Shown here: one piece after another, positions 1 through 7,892 of the stretch
Layout: the number at the start of each line of letters is the position of its first letter
Position numbering within the stretch: position 1 is the first letter of the stretch
Assembly: GCF_039536205.1 (NCBI RefSeq)
Contig: NZ_BAAAYL010000001.1
Span: forward strand, 3,596,001-3,660,000
Origin: Streptomyces sannanensis
GTDB lineage: Bacteria; Actinomycetota; Actinomycetes; Streptomycetales; Streptomycetaceae
Direction of reading: 5' to 3'
Length of the DNA stretch: 64,000 bases
Program-made: the position numbers and the translations under genes
Notes under the pieces: generated by a model
Seen by the model: only the letters and a program-made list of their open reading frames with translations
What the model was told of the DNA's origin: nothing
Database searches by the model: none

Positions 1-2
1 CC

Positions 3-2096
3 GGCAGCGAGGGGCTGTCCAAGGCCCAGCGCCGCCATGTGCGCACCACCGCACACCGGCTCGGCGACTCCCTCGACGCGCTCCGCGCGCGTACCGGCGA
101 TCCCGTCGAGTGCGACCCGCGGACGGTCACCGTCGAGACCCCGGCCCCTTCGGCAACCGCCGTGCGGGTCGGTCTGTTCGACTGGGACCTCGTCACCGGC
201 ACCCTCACCACGGACGACGAGCTTTGCGCGATCTTCGGTCTCGATCTGCGCGCTTTCGACGGACGAGCCGAAACACTCGCTTCCTGCCTGCACCCCGGCG
301 ACCGCGCGGCCTTCCGGGCCGCGGCCCACGCGGCGGCCGCCGGGGGCCGGATCATCGCGCGAAGCCTGCGCATGCGGGATCACAGGGGCGGTGACGAGAA
401 CTACCGCACCGTGGAGCTGTGGGGCCGCATGGCGGAGTCCGGCGCCGCGCCGGACCGCGCCCACCTGATCGGCGCGATCGTCGACGCGCGGGCCGGCAGC
501 GCTGCTGTCGCAGCGGTCGAGCGGCTGCGGGACGGGTTCTTCTCCCTCGCCCCCGACGGGCGCATCACCTATGCCAACTTCAGCCTTCAGCAGCTGTTGG
601 GCGTGAGCGGCGACGAGCTGCTGGGCCGGTGCCTCTGGGACGTTCTGCCCTGGCTGTCCGACCCGGGTTTCGAGCACCGGCACCGGTTCGCGATGACCTC
701 GCAGACGCCGACCTCCTTCCTGGCGTGCCGTCCGCCCGACCAGTGGCTCGCCTTCTCCCTCCATCCGGAGGCGGACGGAGTGACCGGCCGTGTGGTCCCC
801 GTGGGAGATCCCCCGGCGGCCACGGCGGCACCTGTCGCATCTGCCGCAATCGCGGCGGCGGAACCCGCCGCCGCACCGGCGCGCCTGGGTGTCGTGTACC
901 ACGTCCTGCAGCTGGGCAGCGCCCTGACCGAGGCGGTCACCGCCCGTGAAGTCTGCGCTGTCGTCGCGGACCAGCTGCTGCCGGCCTTCGGCGGCCAACA
1001 GCTGGCGATCTACGTGCTCCGCGAGGGAACGATGCGCCTGCTCTTCCACACCGGCCACCACGAGGACTTCCTCGACTGGCTGGACGGCGAGCCGCTGCAC
1101 GCCCGTCTGCCCGGTACGGAGAGCCTGACCTCCGGAGCCCCGCTCTTCATCGAGTCGCGGCAGGACCTCTCCCGGGGGTATCCGGGCGCTCCCGCCGGCA
1201 AGGTGAGCTCCTGGGCGTATCTGCCGCTGATCGCCTCCAGCCGCCCCGTCGGCATCTGCGTTCTCGGCTTCGACGAGGTCCGTTCGTTCTCGGCGAAGGA
1301 CCGCGGCGTCCTCACGGCGCTCGCCGGACTGATCGCCCAGGCCCTGGAACGGGCCCGCCTCTACGACTCGGAGTTCGCCCTCGCCCGCGGTCTGCAGCAG
1401 GCGATGCTGCCGCAGCGGCTGCCGCTCGTCCCCGGCGTCCGCACCGCCGCGCGCTACCTGCCCGGCAGCAGCGGGATGGACATCGGCGGCGACTGGTACG
1501 ACGTCATCCCCACCGGCACCGGGGTGTCCCTCGTCATCGGGGACGTCGAGGGGCACAGCATCGCCGCGGCGGCCACCATGGCCCAGTTGCGCAGCGCCGT
1601 ACGGGCCTTCGCGGCAGTGGGCCACTCGCCCGGCGAGGTGGTGGCGGGCGTCAACCGGACCCTCGTCGACCTCGACCCCGGACTGCTGGCCAGCTGCTGC
1701 TACATCCGCCTCGAGCCCCGCGCCCACCGCGCGTACGCCGTCAGCGCCGGCCACGTCCCGCCACTGCTCCGCCGTCGCGGCGGGACGGCGGAGGCCCTTG
1801 CACTGGACGTCGGTCCCCTCCTCGGCGTGGACCGCGCGAGCTCCTACCCGGGAACCTGGACGGACATCCCGCCGGGCTCCGTACTCGCTCTCTACACCGA
1901 CGGCCTGGTCGAGGAACGCGGCACCGGCATCGACGTGGGCATCGACCGCCTGCGGGCATCTCTCGCCCACGCCCGCGCGGACTCGCTGGACGAACTCGCC
2001 GACCGGCTGCTGCACGACGCCCGGCGCTCCACGTACCGCGCCGACGACATCGCTCTGCTGCTCACCGAGTACGGCCCGGTCACGGCGCCGGGATGA
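3..2096 (+). CDS. PAS-GAF-SpoIIE (PP2C-type) phosphatase, 5' end outside the window
   Basis: Predicted sensory serine phosphatase of the SpoIIE/RsbU class, which usually dephosphorylates anti-anti-sigma factors. Counting from an internal GTG at 39 (685 residues), a PAS-like segment lies at about 47-145, a second PAS at 165-245, a GAF domain at about 290-440 and the SpoIIE phosphatase at 465-680. Metal-binding aspartates are visible in GGDWYDV (about 480), IGDVEGH (about 505), YTDGLVEE (about 618) and DDIALLL (about 668). The frame is open to the left edge and the residues before the GTG (GSEGLSKAQRRH) look coding, so I read the gene as truncated by the window edge. It converges on a Ser/Thr kinase gene 41 bp away. 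The actual partner is unknown. Confidence 0.88.
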   Translation, partial: GSEGLSKAQRRHVRTTAHRLGDSLDALRARTGDPVECDPRTVTVETPAPSATAVRVGLFDWDLVTGTLTTDDELCAIFGLDLRAFDGRAETLASCLHPGDRAAFRAAAHAAAAGGRIIARSLRMRDHRGGDENYRTVELWGRMAESGAAPDRAHLIGAIVDARAGSAAVAAVERLRDGFFSLAPDGRITYANFSLQQLLGVSGDELLGRCLWDVLPWLSDPGFEHRHRFAMTSQTPTSFLACRPPDQWLAFSLHPEADGVTGRVVPVGDPPAATAAPVASAAIAAAEPAAAPARLGVVYHVLQLGSALTEAVTAREVCAVVADQLLPAFGGQQLAIYVLREGTMRLLFHTGHHEDFLDWLDGEPLHARLPGTESLTSGAPLFIESRQDLSRGYPGAPAGKVSSWAYLPLIASSRPVGICVLGFDEVRSFSAKDRGVLTALAGLIAQALERARLYDSEFALARGLQQAMLPQRLPLVPGVRTAARYLPGSSGMDIGGDWYDVIPTGTGVSLVIGDVEGHSIAAAATMAQLRSAVRAFAAVGHSPGEVVAGVNRTLVDLDPGLLASCCYIRLEPRAHRAYAVSAGHVPPLLRRRGGTAEALALDVGPLLGVDRASSYPGTWTDIPPGSVLALYTDGLVEERGTGIDVGIDRLRASLAHARADSLDELADRLLHDARRSTYRADDIALLLTEYGPVTAPG

Positions 2097-2137
2097 CGCA
2101 TCCCCGGACGCGGGGGCCCGAAATGCCGCCGGGCGCC

Positions 2138-3430
2138 TCAGTCGTCCTTCTTGCCCTTGTGCCCCTTCTGCTTCCCGTGGCTGTGGCCGTCCTCCTCGTC
2201 CTCGCCCGGCTGGTCGCCCTGCTGGTCGGCCTGCTGGTCGGTGGATTCGTCGTCGGGCATGGGAGAGGAGTCCGGGGCCGTACCGGGATCCGGCGTCTGC
2301 GAGGGGGCGGTCGTATCCTCGCCGGGAGTCTCCGCCGAGCTGTTGTCGGGTGAGAACAACGCCATGCCGAGCAGCACCGCGATGACGAAGGCCACGGTCC
2401 CGGCGATGGCGCTCGCCACCCTCGGGCGGCGTCTGGCGAACTCGCGGGCACCCTGCTGCCGTCCGGCCGCCGCCCGGCGTCCATGGCCCGGCTGCCGGTC
2501 GGCCGGCAGTGGGTGCGCGGCCGTGGGACCGTTCTGTGGTTCACGTACGGGAGCGGGCGGCCCGGACCTCCGTACCGGCGGGGGCGGCTCCGGTGCCGAC
2601 GCGGGCATGGGTTCCGGGCGGCCCTGCCAGGCACCGGACATGAACCACTCGGCGATGTGCTGTGCCGTGGGGCGGTTCTCGGGCTGCTTCGCGAGCATCC
2701 CGAACAGATAGTTCTCGAATGCCGCCGGCACGTCGACGCCCAGTTGGCGGAGAGGCGCCGGAGCGGCGTCGATGTGCTGATACAGCGTGGCGGTGGCCGT
2801 GTCGGCCCGGAACGGCGTCCGGCCCGTGAGCAGTTGATACAGCACGCACCCGAGGGAGTACACATCGGACGCGGGGCCGGCGGGCTGCCCCAGAGCCCGC
2901 TCGGGAGCCAGATAGAGACTGGTTCCGACGATCTGCCCGGTGCTGGTGAGCGCGGTAGCCGGATCGTCGACGAACCTGGCGATCCCGAAGTCCCCGATCT
3001 TCACCGTCCCGTCGACGGTGGACATCAGATTGCCGGGCTTGATGTCCCGGTGGACGATCCCCTGGCGGTGCGCGGAGACCAGGCCCGCGGCCGTCTGGGC
3101 CGCGATGACGGCCACTCGCTCCGGGCGGAGCGCGCCCTCGGCCGCCAGTTCCTGGGCCAGGCTCCGGCCCTCGATGAGCTCCATCACCAGGTAGAAGCGC
3201 CCGTCCCCCGCCCCGAAGTCGAAGACCGCGACGACATGGGGATGGTTCAGACGCGCCGCGGTCTGCGCCTCCAAGCGAAACCGCGCGGCCGCTTCGGCAT
3301 CGGAGTCGTCCCCGAGCAACAGCTTGACGGCCACGGGCCGGCCGAGGACCTCGTCCCGGGCCCGCCAGACCTCTCCCATCGCACCACGGCCGAGGGGTGC
3401 CTCCAGTCGGTAGCGATCCGCCACGAGCAC
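2138..3430 (-). CDS. Membrane-anchored Ser/Thr protein kinase (Hanks type)
   Basis: Eukaryotic-type kinase. From the GTG at 3430 the ATP loop GRGAMGEVW lies at residues 14-22, the catalytic Lys at 36, HRDIKPGN at 127-134 with Asp129, and DFG at 147-149. After the kinase domain come a Pro-rich linker, one predicted TM helix at about 337-358 and an extracellular tail rich in Asp, Gln and Ser that ends in a His/Lys-rich stretch. No PASTA repeats are present. The frame stays open to 3739. An ATG at 3544 is an alternative start, but the kinase fold begins directly at LVADRYRLEAPLG. The neighbouring SpoIIE phosphatase gene is convergent, so co-regulation is not implied. Confidence 0.88.
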   Translation of the reverse strand: MLVADRYRLEAPLGRGAMGEVWRARDEVLGRPVAVKLLLGDDSDAEAAARFRLEAQTAARLNHPHVVAVFDFGAGDGRFYLVMELIEGRSLAQELAAEGALRPERVAVIAAQTAAGLVSAHRQGIVHRDIKPGNLMSTVDGTVKIGDFGIARFVDDPATALTSTGQIVGTSLYLAPERALGQPAGPASDVYSLGCVLYQLLTGRTPFRADTATATLYQHIDAAPAPLRQLGVDVPAAFENYLFGMLAKQPENRPTAQHIAEWFMSGAWQGRPEPMPASAPEPPPPVRRSGPPAPVREPQNGPTAAHPLPADRQPGHGRRAAAGRQQGAREFARRRPRVASAIAGTVAFVIAVLLGMALFSPDNSSAETPGEDTTAPSQTPDPGTAPDSSPMPDDESTDQQADQQGDQPGEDEEDGHSHGKQKGHKGKKDD

Positions 3431-3930
3431 TTGTGCACCAACCCAATCCGATCGATCCAATGAGCCAACCCGAGCCAACGGAACAACTGCCCGGTACGGG
3501 CGGGGTGATGGGAGAGTCCGTGACCACGTCAGGGTACCGACCATGATTCTTCGACCACACGGCGTGTCCGGCGGCACAGGGGGGACAGTCACAACTTGTC
3601 TGTTTTTCCAGCTGGTTGTACCGGCCGCGGGTCCATGAAGGCGGTCAGTGGCGGTACGACGCCTGCGCGCCATCCCGTCCTGCTCCAGGGGGGCGCGGCG
3701 GGCACGCGAGGGGCACAGGCGCCCGCTCGGCGCTGTCACCGCCGTTCCCGTGGTTCACCGCTCCGCACTGCCGGACGTTGCACGGGTACGGCACGCAGCC
3801 GGGCATGGACAAGGCCGCTGCCATCGCCTCGGAATGCCGACGGAGTGCCGTCGTGCCACGCTGGGACGGGGGATCGCGCCGGTCCGGGAGTTCGGCTGCC
3901 CGGATGGCCCTGCCACCCAAGGAGGCCGAC
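3431..3930. other. Intergenic region without convincing gene
   Basis: About 500 bp between the kinase start and the DUF7144 gene, probably holding both divergent promoters. Short frames here have no recognisable protein and no well-placed ribosome site. I see no repeat or RNA gene. Confidence 0.5.
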
Positions 3931-4377
3931 ATGGCCAGTGACGCCGCCCGACCGAGAACGGCCGGTGCCCAGCCGCGCCCGTGGCATGCGCCCACATCGG
4001 GTACCACCGTCTTCGCAGCAGCGATGATGATCGTCGGTGGAGCGATGGCGATCTTCGAGGGGATCTCGGGCATCCGTAAAGACCAGCTGTTCATCGCGAC
4101 GCGTCACTACGTGTTCGAGTTCAGTCTGGCGGGCTGGGGCTGGGTCCACCTCATTCTGGGCATCGTCCTCCTCCTCGCGGGGTGCGTCGTGCTCAGCGGA
4201 GCGCTGTGGGCACGCTTCTTCGGTGTGTCCGTGGCAGGGCTCGGCGTGATCGCCAACTTTCTGTCGGTGCCGTACTACCCCCTGTGGGCCCTGACGTTGG
4301 TCGCCGTCAACATCCTCATCGTCTGGGCTCTGTGCATGGGTATGCACAGAGAGGCCGGCGAGGGCCTGGTGGTCTGA
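3931..4377 (+). CDS. DUF7144-family membrane protein
   Basis: A 148-residue protein with a hydrophilic N-terminus and four predicted TM helices (about 28-48, 68-90, 95-115 and 118-140). The pattern of an EGISGI loop, a YVFEF segment and WGWVHLILG matches actinobacterial DUF7144 proteins as I know them; their function is unknown. The ATG at 3931 is chosen because a textbook AAGGAGG lies 5 nt upstream (3919-3925). The same frame is open further 5', but those residues are not family-like. It stands alone, with phoD starting about 125 bp downstream. Confidence 0.85.
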   Translation: MASDAARPRTAGAQPRPWHAPTSGTTVFAAAMMIVGGAMAIFEGISGIRKDQLFIATRHYVFEFSLAGWGWVHLILGIVLLLAGCVVLSGALWARFFGVSVAGLGVIANFLSVPYYPLWALTLVAVNILIVWALCMGMHREAGEGLVV

Positions 4378-4503
4378 CGCCCGGTGCAAGGCACCGGGGC
4401 AGGTCCCGGGGGCTGACGGAAGTCAGCAATCCGCCGTACGACGGATGCTGACCGTTCAACGGGACTTCGTGTGCTGCGGCGTCGGCGTTCAGAAGATCCC
4501 CGA

Positions 4504-6111
4504 ATGATCTTCCGTATGCCCACACATGAGTATCTGTCTTCCTCCCGTCTTCTGGGTCGCCGCAGCCTCCTCGCCGCCGGCGCCGCCGGTGCCGCCGTCG
4601 TCGGTGGTCTGACCGCTTCCCGTGCCTATGCCTCGAGCTCGTCCGGGCTGGTGCTGTCCGGCCGGCCTGAGGTCAGTCACGGTGTGCAGGTCGGCGATGT
4701 CGTCGGCCGCAGCGCTGTCGTCTGGGCGCGAGCCGACCGTACGGCCCAGATGGTGGTTGAGGTGGCCCGAGACCCGCGGTTCCACGACGCTCGGCGGGTC
4801 CGGGGGCCGGTCGTCACCCCGGACAGCGACTTCACGGGCCACGTCAGGATCAACGGTCTGGCCGCGGGCGAGCTGCACTGGTACCGGGTGTCCTTCCAGG
4901 ACCCGGCCGACGCCCGCCGCACCGGCGCCGCGGTGACCGGCTCCTTCCGTGCCGCCCCCGACCAGCACCGTCCACGCCGCGACATCCGCTTCGTCTGGTC
5001 CGGCGACATGGTCGGCCAGGGCTGGGGTATCAACCCCGGCCTCGGCGGTATCGAAATCTTCGAGACCATGCGGCAGGCCAAACCGGACTTCTTCCTGCAC
5101 AGCGGCGACACCATCTACGCCGACGGGCCGCTCAAGGAGACCGTGACCCTGCCCGACGGCCGGGTCTGGCACAACCTGGTCACCGAGGAGAAGTCCAAGG
5201 TCGCCGAGACCCTGGCCGAGTACCGCGGGAACTTCCGCTACAACCTGCTGGACGAGAACGTCCGCGCCTTCGCCGCCGAGGTGCCCGGCATCTACCAGTG
5301 GGACGACCACGAGGTCCGCAACAACTGGTATCCCGGCCAGATCCTCACCGACGACCGCTACACCGAGAAGCGCGTGGATGTGCTCGCAGCCCGGGCCAGG
5401 CAGTCCTTCTTCGAGTACCTCCCGATCGACAACCAGTCGGCCGACGAGGCGGGCCGCATCTACCGGCGGATCAGCTACGGTCCGCTGCTCGATGTCTTCG
5501 TCCTGGACATGCGCACCTACCGGGACGCCAACAGCCCTGAGCTGAACACCGAGCCGAACGGCGGCATCCTGGGCCGCCGACAGACCGAGTGGCTCAAGCG
5601 CGGGCTGGCCGGCTCCAAGGCCCTGTGGAAGGTCGTCGCGGCCGATATGCCGATCGGCCTGGTCGTGCCGGACGGCGCCAATATCGAGGGAGTCGCCAAC
5701 AACGACCCCGGTGCGCCCAAGGGCCGCGAGCTGGAGATCGCCGAGGTGCTGCGCCACCTCCAGCGGCACGCCGTACGCAACACGGTGTGGGTCACGGCGG
5801 ACGTGCACTACGCCGCCGCCCACCACTACGACCCCTCGCGGGCCGTCTTCCAGGACTTCGACCCCTTCTGGGAGTTCGTCGCCGGACCGCTCAACGCGGG
5901 CACCACTACCCGTCCCTACAAGCTGGACGCCACCTTCGGCCCCGAGCTGGTGTACGCCAAGAACCCGTCGGCGCTCGTCTCGCCACTCGACGGGTACCAG
6001 TTCTTCGGCCAGGTCGACATCGACGCCGCCTCCGGAGCACTGACCGTCGCGCTGCGGGACGCCCCCGGGGCCACGCTGTGGAGCACCAGGCTGGAGGCGC
6101 AGCGCAGCTGA
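4504..6111 (+). CDS. phoD: PhoD-family alkaline phosphatase/phosphodiesterase, Tat-exported
   Basis: Secreted metallophosphatase of about 535 residues. The N-terminus has a twin-arginine signal (GRRSLLAAG, arginines at about 19-20, then an Ala/Gly-rich helix and a probable cleavage near SRAYAS). A Fn3-like PhoD N-domain follows (VQVGDVVGRSAVVWARAD). Metal and catalytic motifs are SGDTIYADG near 198, WDDHEVRNN near 266 and TADVHYAAAHHY near 431, as in Fe/Ca-dependent PhoD enzymes. The start is uncertain: ATGs at 4504 and 4516 and an upstream ATG in frame are all possible, with no strong ribosome site. A role in phosphate scavenging is inferred from the family; I found no convincing PHO box. 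Confidence 0.9.
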   Translation: MIFRMPTHEYLSSSRLLGRRSLLAAGAAGAAVVGGLTASRAYASSSSGLVLSGRPEVSHGVQVGDVVGRSAVVWARADRTAQMVVEVARDPRFHDARRVRGPVVTPDSDFTGHVRINGLAAGELHWYRVSFQDPADARRTGAAVTGSFRAAPDQHRPRRDIRFVWSGDMVGQGWGINPGLGGIEIFETMRQAKPDFFLHSGDTIYADGPLKETVTLPDGRVWHNLVTEEKSKVAETLAEYRGNFRYNLLDENVRAFAAEVPGIYQWDDHEVRNNWYPGQILTDDRYTEKRVDVLAARARQSFFEYLPIDNQSADEAGRIYRRISYGPLLDVFVLDMRTYRDANSPELNTEPNGGILGRRQTEWLKRGLAGSKALWKVVAADMPIGLVVPDGANIEGVANNDPGAPKGRELEIAEVLRHLQRHAVRNTVWVTADVHYAAAHHYDPSRAVFQDFDPFWEFVAGPLNAGTTTRPYKLDATFGPELVYAKNPSALVSPLDGYQFFGQVDIDAASGALTVALRDAPGATLWSTRLEAQRS

Positions 6112-6117
6112 CGGTGA

Positions 6118-6306
6118 GTCGGCCTTGTAGTCCTGCGCGGCGCCGGGCGGCCTTGACCACGGGGCCTGGTCCCGGTCGCTGTCGCCATGGGCGATCGCAT
6201 CGAGGAAGGCGTCGCGCAGGACACTGCCGAAGGGCAGCCGCACAGGGGTTTCGGACCCGCGCCGAGGGCGAGGGCGACGTCCTTGAGCGTCCGACCGACA
6301 ACGGAC
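6118..6306 (-). pseudogene. Remnant of an NAD-dependent hydroxyacid (3-hydroxyisobutyrate-type) dehydrogenase C-terminus
   Basis: Three reading frames on the minus strand together recreate the end of a beta-hydroxyacid dehydrogenase: TLKDVALALGAG, then LPFGSVLRDAFLDAIAHGD, then VVKAARRRAGLQG. This order resembles the C-terminal helical domain of the HIBADH family (a KDL-x-LAL helix followed by a DxFxxAxxxGxGDxD segment). At least two frameshifts separate the pieces and no Rossmann domain remains, so it is a decayed fragment. It lies between phoD and the tRNA-Gly half-repeat. The assignment rests on pattern recognition only. Confidence 0.55.
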
Positions 6307-6364
6307 ACCGCCCGCTCCGGCCCGGAGTCTGCCGGAGCCACGCGCCTGGACCGGTCTGGACAAC

Positions 6365-6396
6365 AAAGAAGCCCCGGGCCGATGGCCTGGGGCTTT
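6365..6396. terminator. Hairpin terminator, duplicate of the tRNA-Gly terminator region
   Basis: A GC-rich stem (AGCCCC..GGCC / GGCC..GGGGCT) is followed by a T run on the plus strand. It resembles the hairpin next to the intact tRNA-Gly at 7625-7656 and was probably copied or captured with the att segment. Confidence 0.6.
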
Positions 6397-6400
6397 TTCA

Positions 6401-6444
6401 TGGAGCGGGTGACGAGAATCGAACTCGCGCTCTGAGCTTGGGAA
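6401..6444 (-). repeat. Attachment-site repeat: 3' half of tRNA-Gly (distal att of a relic element)
   Basis: These 44 bp are identical to 7659-7702, the 3' half of the intact tRNA-Gly gene including CCA, the T-arm and the anticodon 3' side. Identity ends abruptly inside the anticodon stem. A duplicated tRNA 3' end is the standard footprint of tyrosine-integrase insertion into a tRNA gene. The two copies are 1,258 bp apart. Confidence 0.85.
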
Positions 6445-6553
6445 TCACAGGCCGGATCGGCGCCACTGGGCTGCTGAGCAGGGCGGAGTCCTTGATCGAC
6501 CACTGCTGCAACGCGCTCTGTTGTCCAGCGGTTGACCGTGGCTGACCGCCCGT

Positions 6554-6573
6554 TCTGGCACGGATCTGGCACG
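6554..6573 (+). repeat. Candidate integrase arm-type sites (left end)
   Basis: TCTGGCACGGATCTGGCACG contains two tandem copies of a CTGGCACG core. The same 20-mer with one change recurs at 7578-7597 near the other att. Paired short direct repeats near both attachment sites suit arm-type binding sites of a tyrosine integrase; this is inference. Confidence 0.45.
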
Positions 6574-6609
6574 CACTGTGGGCCTTGAGTCTCCCCCCTC
6601 GGCGGGCGA

Positions 6610-6828
6610 TCAATTTTGCGGCAGGTGGTAGTAGACCGTCGCCGAGAGGCAATCGCCGTGCTCGGTCATTTCTGAGTGGATCACGATGTCCTGAATCTCG
6701 GCCGGCCCCAGGGCCTCGATGGAGTCGGCGATCCGGCGGAGCAGCGCGGGCGCGTTGTCGCATCCCGGACCAGACGGGTTCGCCTGGGAGAAGTGATACA
6801 CGGTCCAGCGCTCGGACTTGGTCTGCAT
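6610..6828 (-). CDS. Hypothetical small protein of the relic element
   Basis: A 72-residue soluble protein from an ATG at 6828, with an amphipathic stretch (APALLRRIADSIEALG) and an alternating beta-like C-terminus (DIVIHSEMTEHGD, then ATVYYHLPQN). I do not recognise a family; the layout suggests a compact alpha/beta protein. No clear ribosome site precedes the ATG. Base composition is less GC-biased than in core genes, consistent with an accessory origin inside the element. Confidence 0.5.
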   Translation of the reverse strand: MQTKSERWTVYHFSQANPSGPGCDNAPALLRRIADSIEALGPAEIQDIVIHSEMTEHGDCLSATVYYHLPQN

Positions 6829-7000
6829 GCGGTTGAGCGTAGTTGCCTGCGGAGACCCCCTCGATGCGAACTACCGGCCGCAAGGTCGCTGAGGTCTCCT
6901 CGCCTGATCAGTCGGGCTACGGGGATCAACTACGGTCGCTGGCGGTCGTCACGGTTGCTGTACTTCGCTGCTGTACAGCGCCAGGCACGTACGGCTGCAC

Positions 7001-7168
7001 TCACGGTCCGGCGGAGGAGTCAAGCGCCATGGACATCACCATGATCATGCCCGCTGTTATGAATACGACGATGAGCACCACGAAGACCAAAAGGATCTTC
7101 ATCAGCGTTCGCATCAACCCGCTCGCGGCTTCGTACACAGCATCGAACATCGGGTCTTGATCAGTCAT
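7001..7168 (-). CDS. Small single-pass membrane protein of the relic element (55 aa)
   Basis: A 55-residue ORF starting with MTDQDPMFDAVYEAASG and carrying one hydrophobic helix at about 24-46 rich in Ile, Val and Met. A good ribosome site (GGGGAGGG, 7172-7179) lies 3-4 nt before the ATG at 7168, which supports real translation. The predicted topology is a cytoplasmic N-terminus, one TM helix and a short tail ending SSAGP. Function is unknown; small membrane proteins of this type are common cargo of actinomycete integrative elements. Confidence 0.6.
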   Translation of the reverse strand: MTDQDPMFDAVYEAASGLMRTLMKILLVFVVLIVVFITAGMIMVMSMALDSSAGP

Positions 7169-7218
7169 AGGCCCTCCCCGTCCGGCACCCTACTGCGCGG
7201 TCGGTGGAACGGCTTTGG

Positions 7219-7346
7219 GCTGGAGCTGCTTTGGCGCGAGTGATCATGGCCCATTACGCTGGCCCGCGAATCGGGCAGGCTTGTGGGCCTGCCCGTTAGT
7301 GCCCGATTTTGGGCCATGATCTTCGAGGCTCGCGCCAAAGTGGCTG
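7219..7346. repeat. Nested imperfect inverted repeats
   Basis: An outer pair (TTTGGCGCGAG..GATCATGGCCCA on the left, TGGGCCATGATC..CTCGCGCCAAA on the right) encloses a middle pair (AATCGGGCA / TGCCCGATT) and an inner hairpin (GGGCAGGC..GCCTGCCC). The whole spans about 125 bp and contains no ORF. Possible roles are a replication or regulatory site of the integrated element, or a non-autonomous transposable unit. It could form a long cruciform or RNA hairpin. Confidence 0.6.
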
Positions 7347-7448
7347 CCTAAAGCCGTGGAGCCGACCGCCCCAGCCATAGAGGGGTTCACCCCCATCCAC
7401 CTTCGCCGTTGGCGTGCGGCCGGCGGCCGGGACGGAGCGGGGCGCAGA

Positions 7449-7607
7449 CAGGAGCGTCGGCCCGGACGACGGGCCGCGCTGATCTATCAGCACTCGGATG
7501 TCGAGCGTCAGCGGGAGGTCGCGGCCGGTCTCGACAGGCTCGTCCGGCAGCGGCGTGATGCAGTGGATTCGCCAACATCTGGCACGGATGTGGCACGGGA
7601 CGCTTAG
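7449..7607 (+). pseudogene. int: C-terminal remnant of a tyrosine-family integrase
   Basis: The frame reads RAALIYQHSDVERQREVAAGLDRLVRQRR and then stops at 7607. ALIYQH(A/S)..R...IA.GLD.LV is a common ending of actinophage and integrative-element integrases, just after the catalytic Tyr region. Nothing upstream in this frame resembles the catalytic domain (no R..HxxR), so only about 50 residues survive. It lies 51 bp from the tRNA-Gly 3' end, where the integrase of such elements normally sits. Confidence 0.65.
7578..7597 (+). repeat. Candidate integrase arm-type sites (right end)
   Basis: TCTGGCACGGATGTGGCACG differs by one base from 6554-6573. It overlaps the last codons of the integrase remnant and lies about 60 bp from the tRNA repeat. 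Confidence 0.45.
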
Positions 7608-7624
7608 ACAGGTCCAGACAACAA

Positions 7625-7656
7625 AAAAGGCCCGGGTCTATGACCTGGGCCTTCGT
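7625..7656 (-). terminator. Terminator of the tRNA-Gly gene
   Basis: Read on the minus strand, a GGCCCAGGT / ACCCGGGCC stem is followed by TTTTTT, directly 3' of the tRNA CCA. This is a classic intrinsic terminator. Confidence 0.7.
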
Positions 7657-7658
7657 CG

Positions 7659-7732
7659 TGGAGCGGGTGACGAGAATCGAACTCGCGCTCTGAGCTTGGG
7701 AAGCTCATGTTCTACCATTAAACTACACCCGC
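7659..7732 (-). tRNA. tRNA-Gly (anticodon CCC)
   Basis: A complete cloverleaf on the minus strand: acceptor GCGGGTG pairs with CACCCGC, the D-arm contains TAGTTTAATGGTAGA, the anticodon stem TGAGC/GCTCA encloses the loop TTCCCAA (anticodon CCC), the T-arm is GCGAG-TTCGATT-CTCGT, and CCA is encoded at 7659-7661. The 3' 44 bp are duplicated at 6401-6444, so the gene serves as integration target and was regenerated intact by the element. Confidence 0.95.
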
Positions 7733-7892
7733 TTGGCGGACCGTTGCTTGCATCCGCAGCGTTGCACACTGTACCCCATTGCGAGCCCCGGTGTATGGAG
7801 GCGTACGCTGCGGGTCGCGGAGTGGCGCTTGGAGCGGCTTCCCGTTCATCCCCTAATGTGGCCTTCTCGTCCACGCTTGTTGGGGAAGGGAC

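Larger units (their letters stand above)
6401..7702. mobile_element. Decayed integrative element inserted at tRNA-Gly
   Basis: The segment between two 44-bp direct repeats of the tRNA-Gly 3' half. It keeps an integrase C-terminal tail next to the tRNA (7449-7607), short direct repeats of integrase arm-site type near both ends (6554-6573, 7578-7597), two small minus-strand ORFs and a nested inverted repeat. Replication, transfer and excisionase genes are absent, so it is a relic left after a large internal deletion. The intact tRNA copy lies at the right end, next to the integrase remnant, as in actinomycete integrative elements. Confidence 0.75.

Noticed and set aside
4450..4475. PHO box before phoD
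   Set aside because: Only one weak GTTCA-like half-site is visible and no 11-bp direct repeats.
4489..6366. 625-codon minus-strand ORF
   Set aside because: Antisense to phoD; composition is a GC-frame shadow and no domain is visible. Only its upstream tail contributes to the dehydrogenase remnant.
6401..6446. Second tRNA-Gly gene
   Set aside because: Only the 3' half is present; acceptor 5' strand, D-arm and full anticodon stem are missing, so it is an att repeat.
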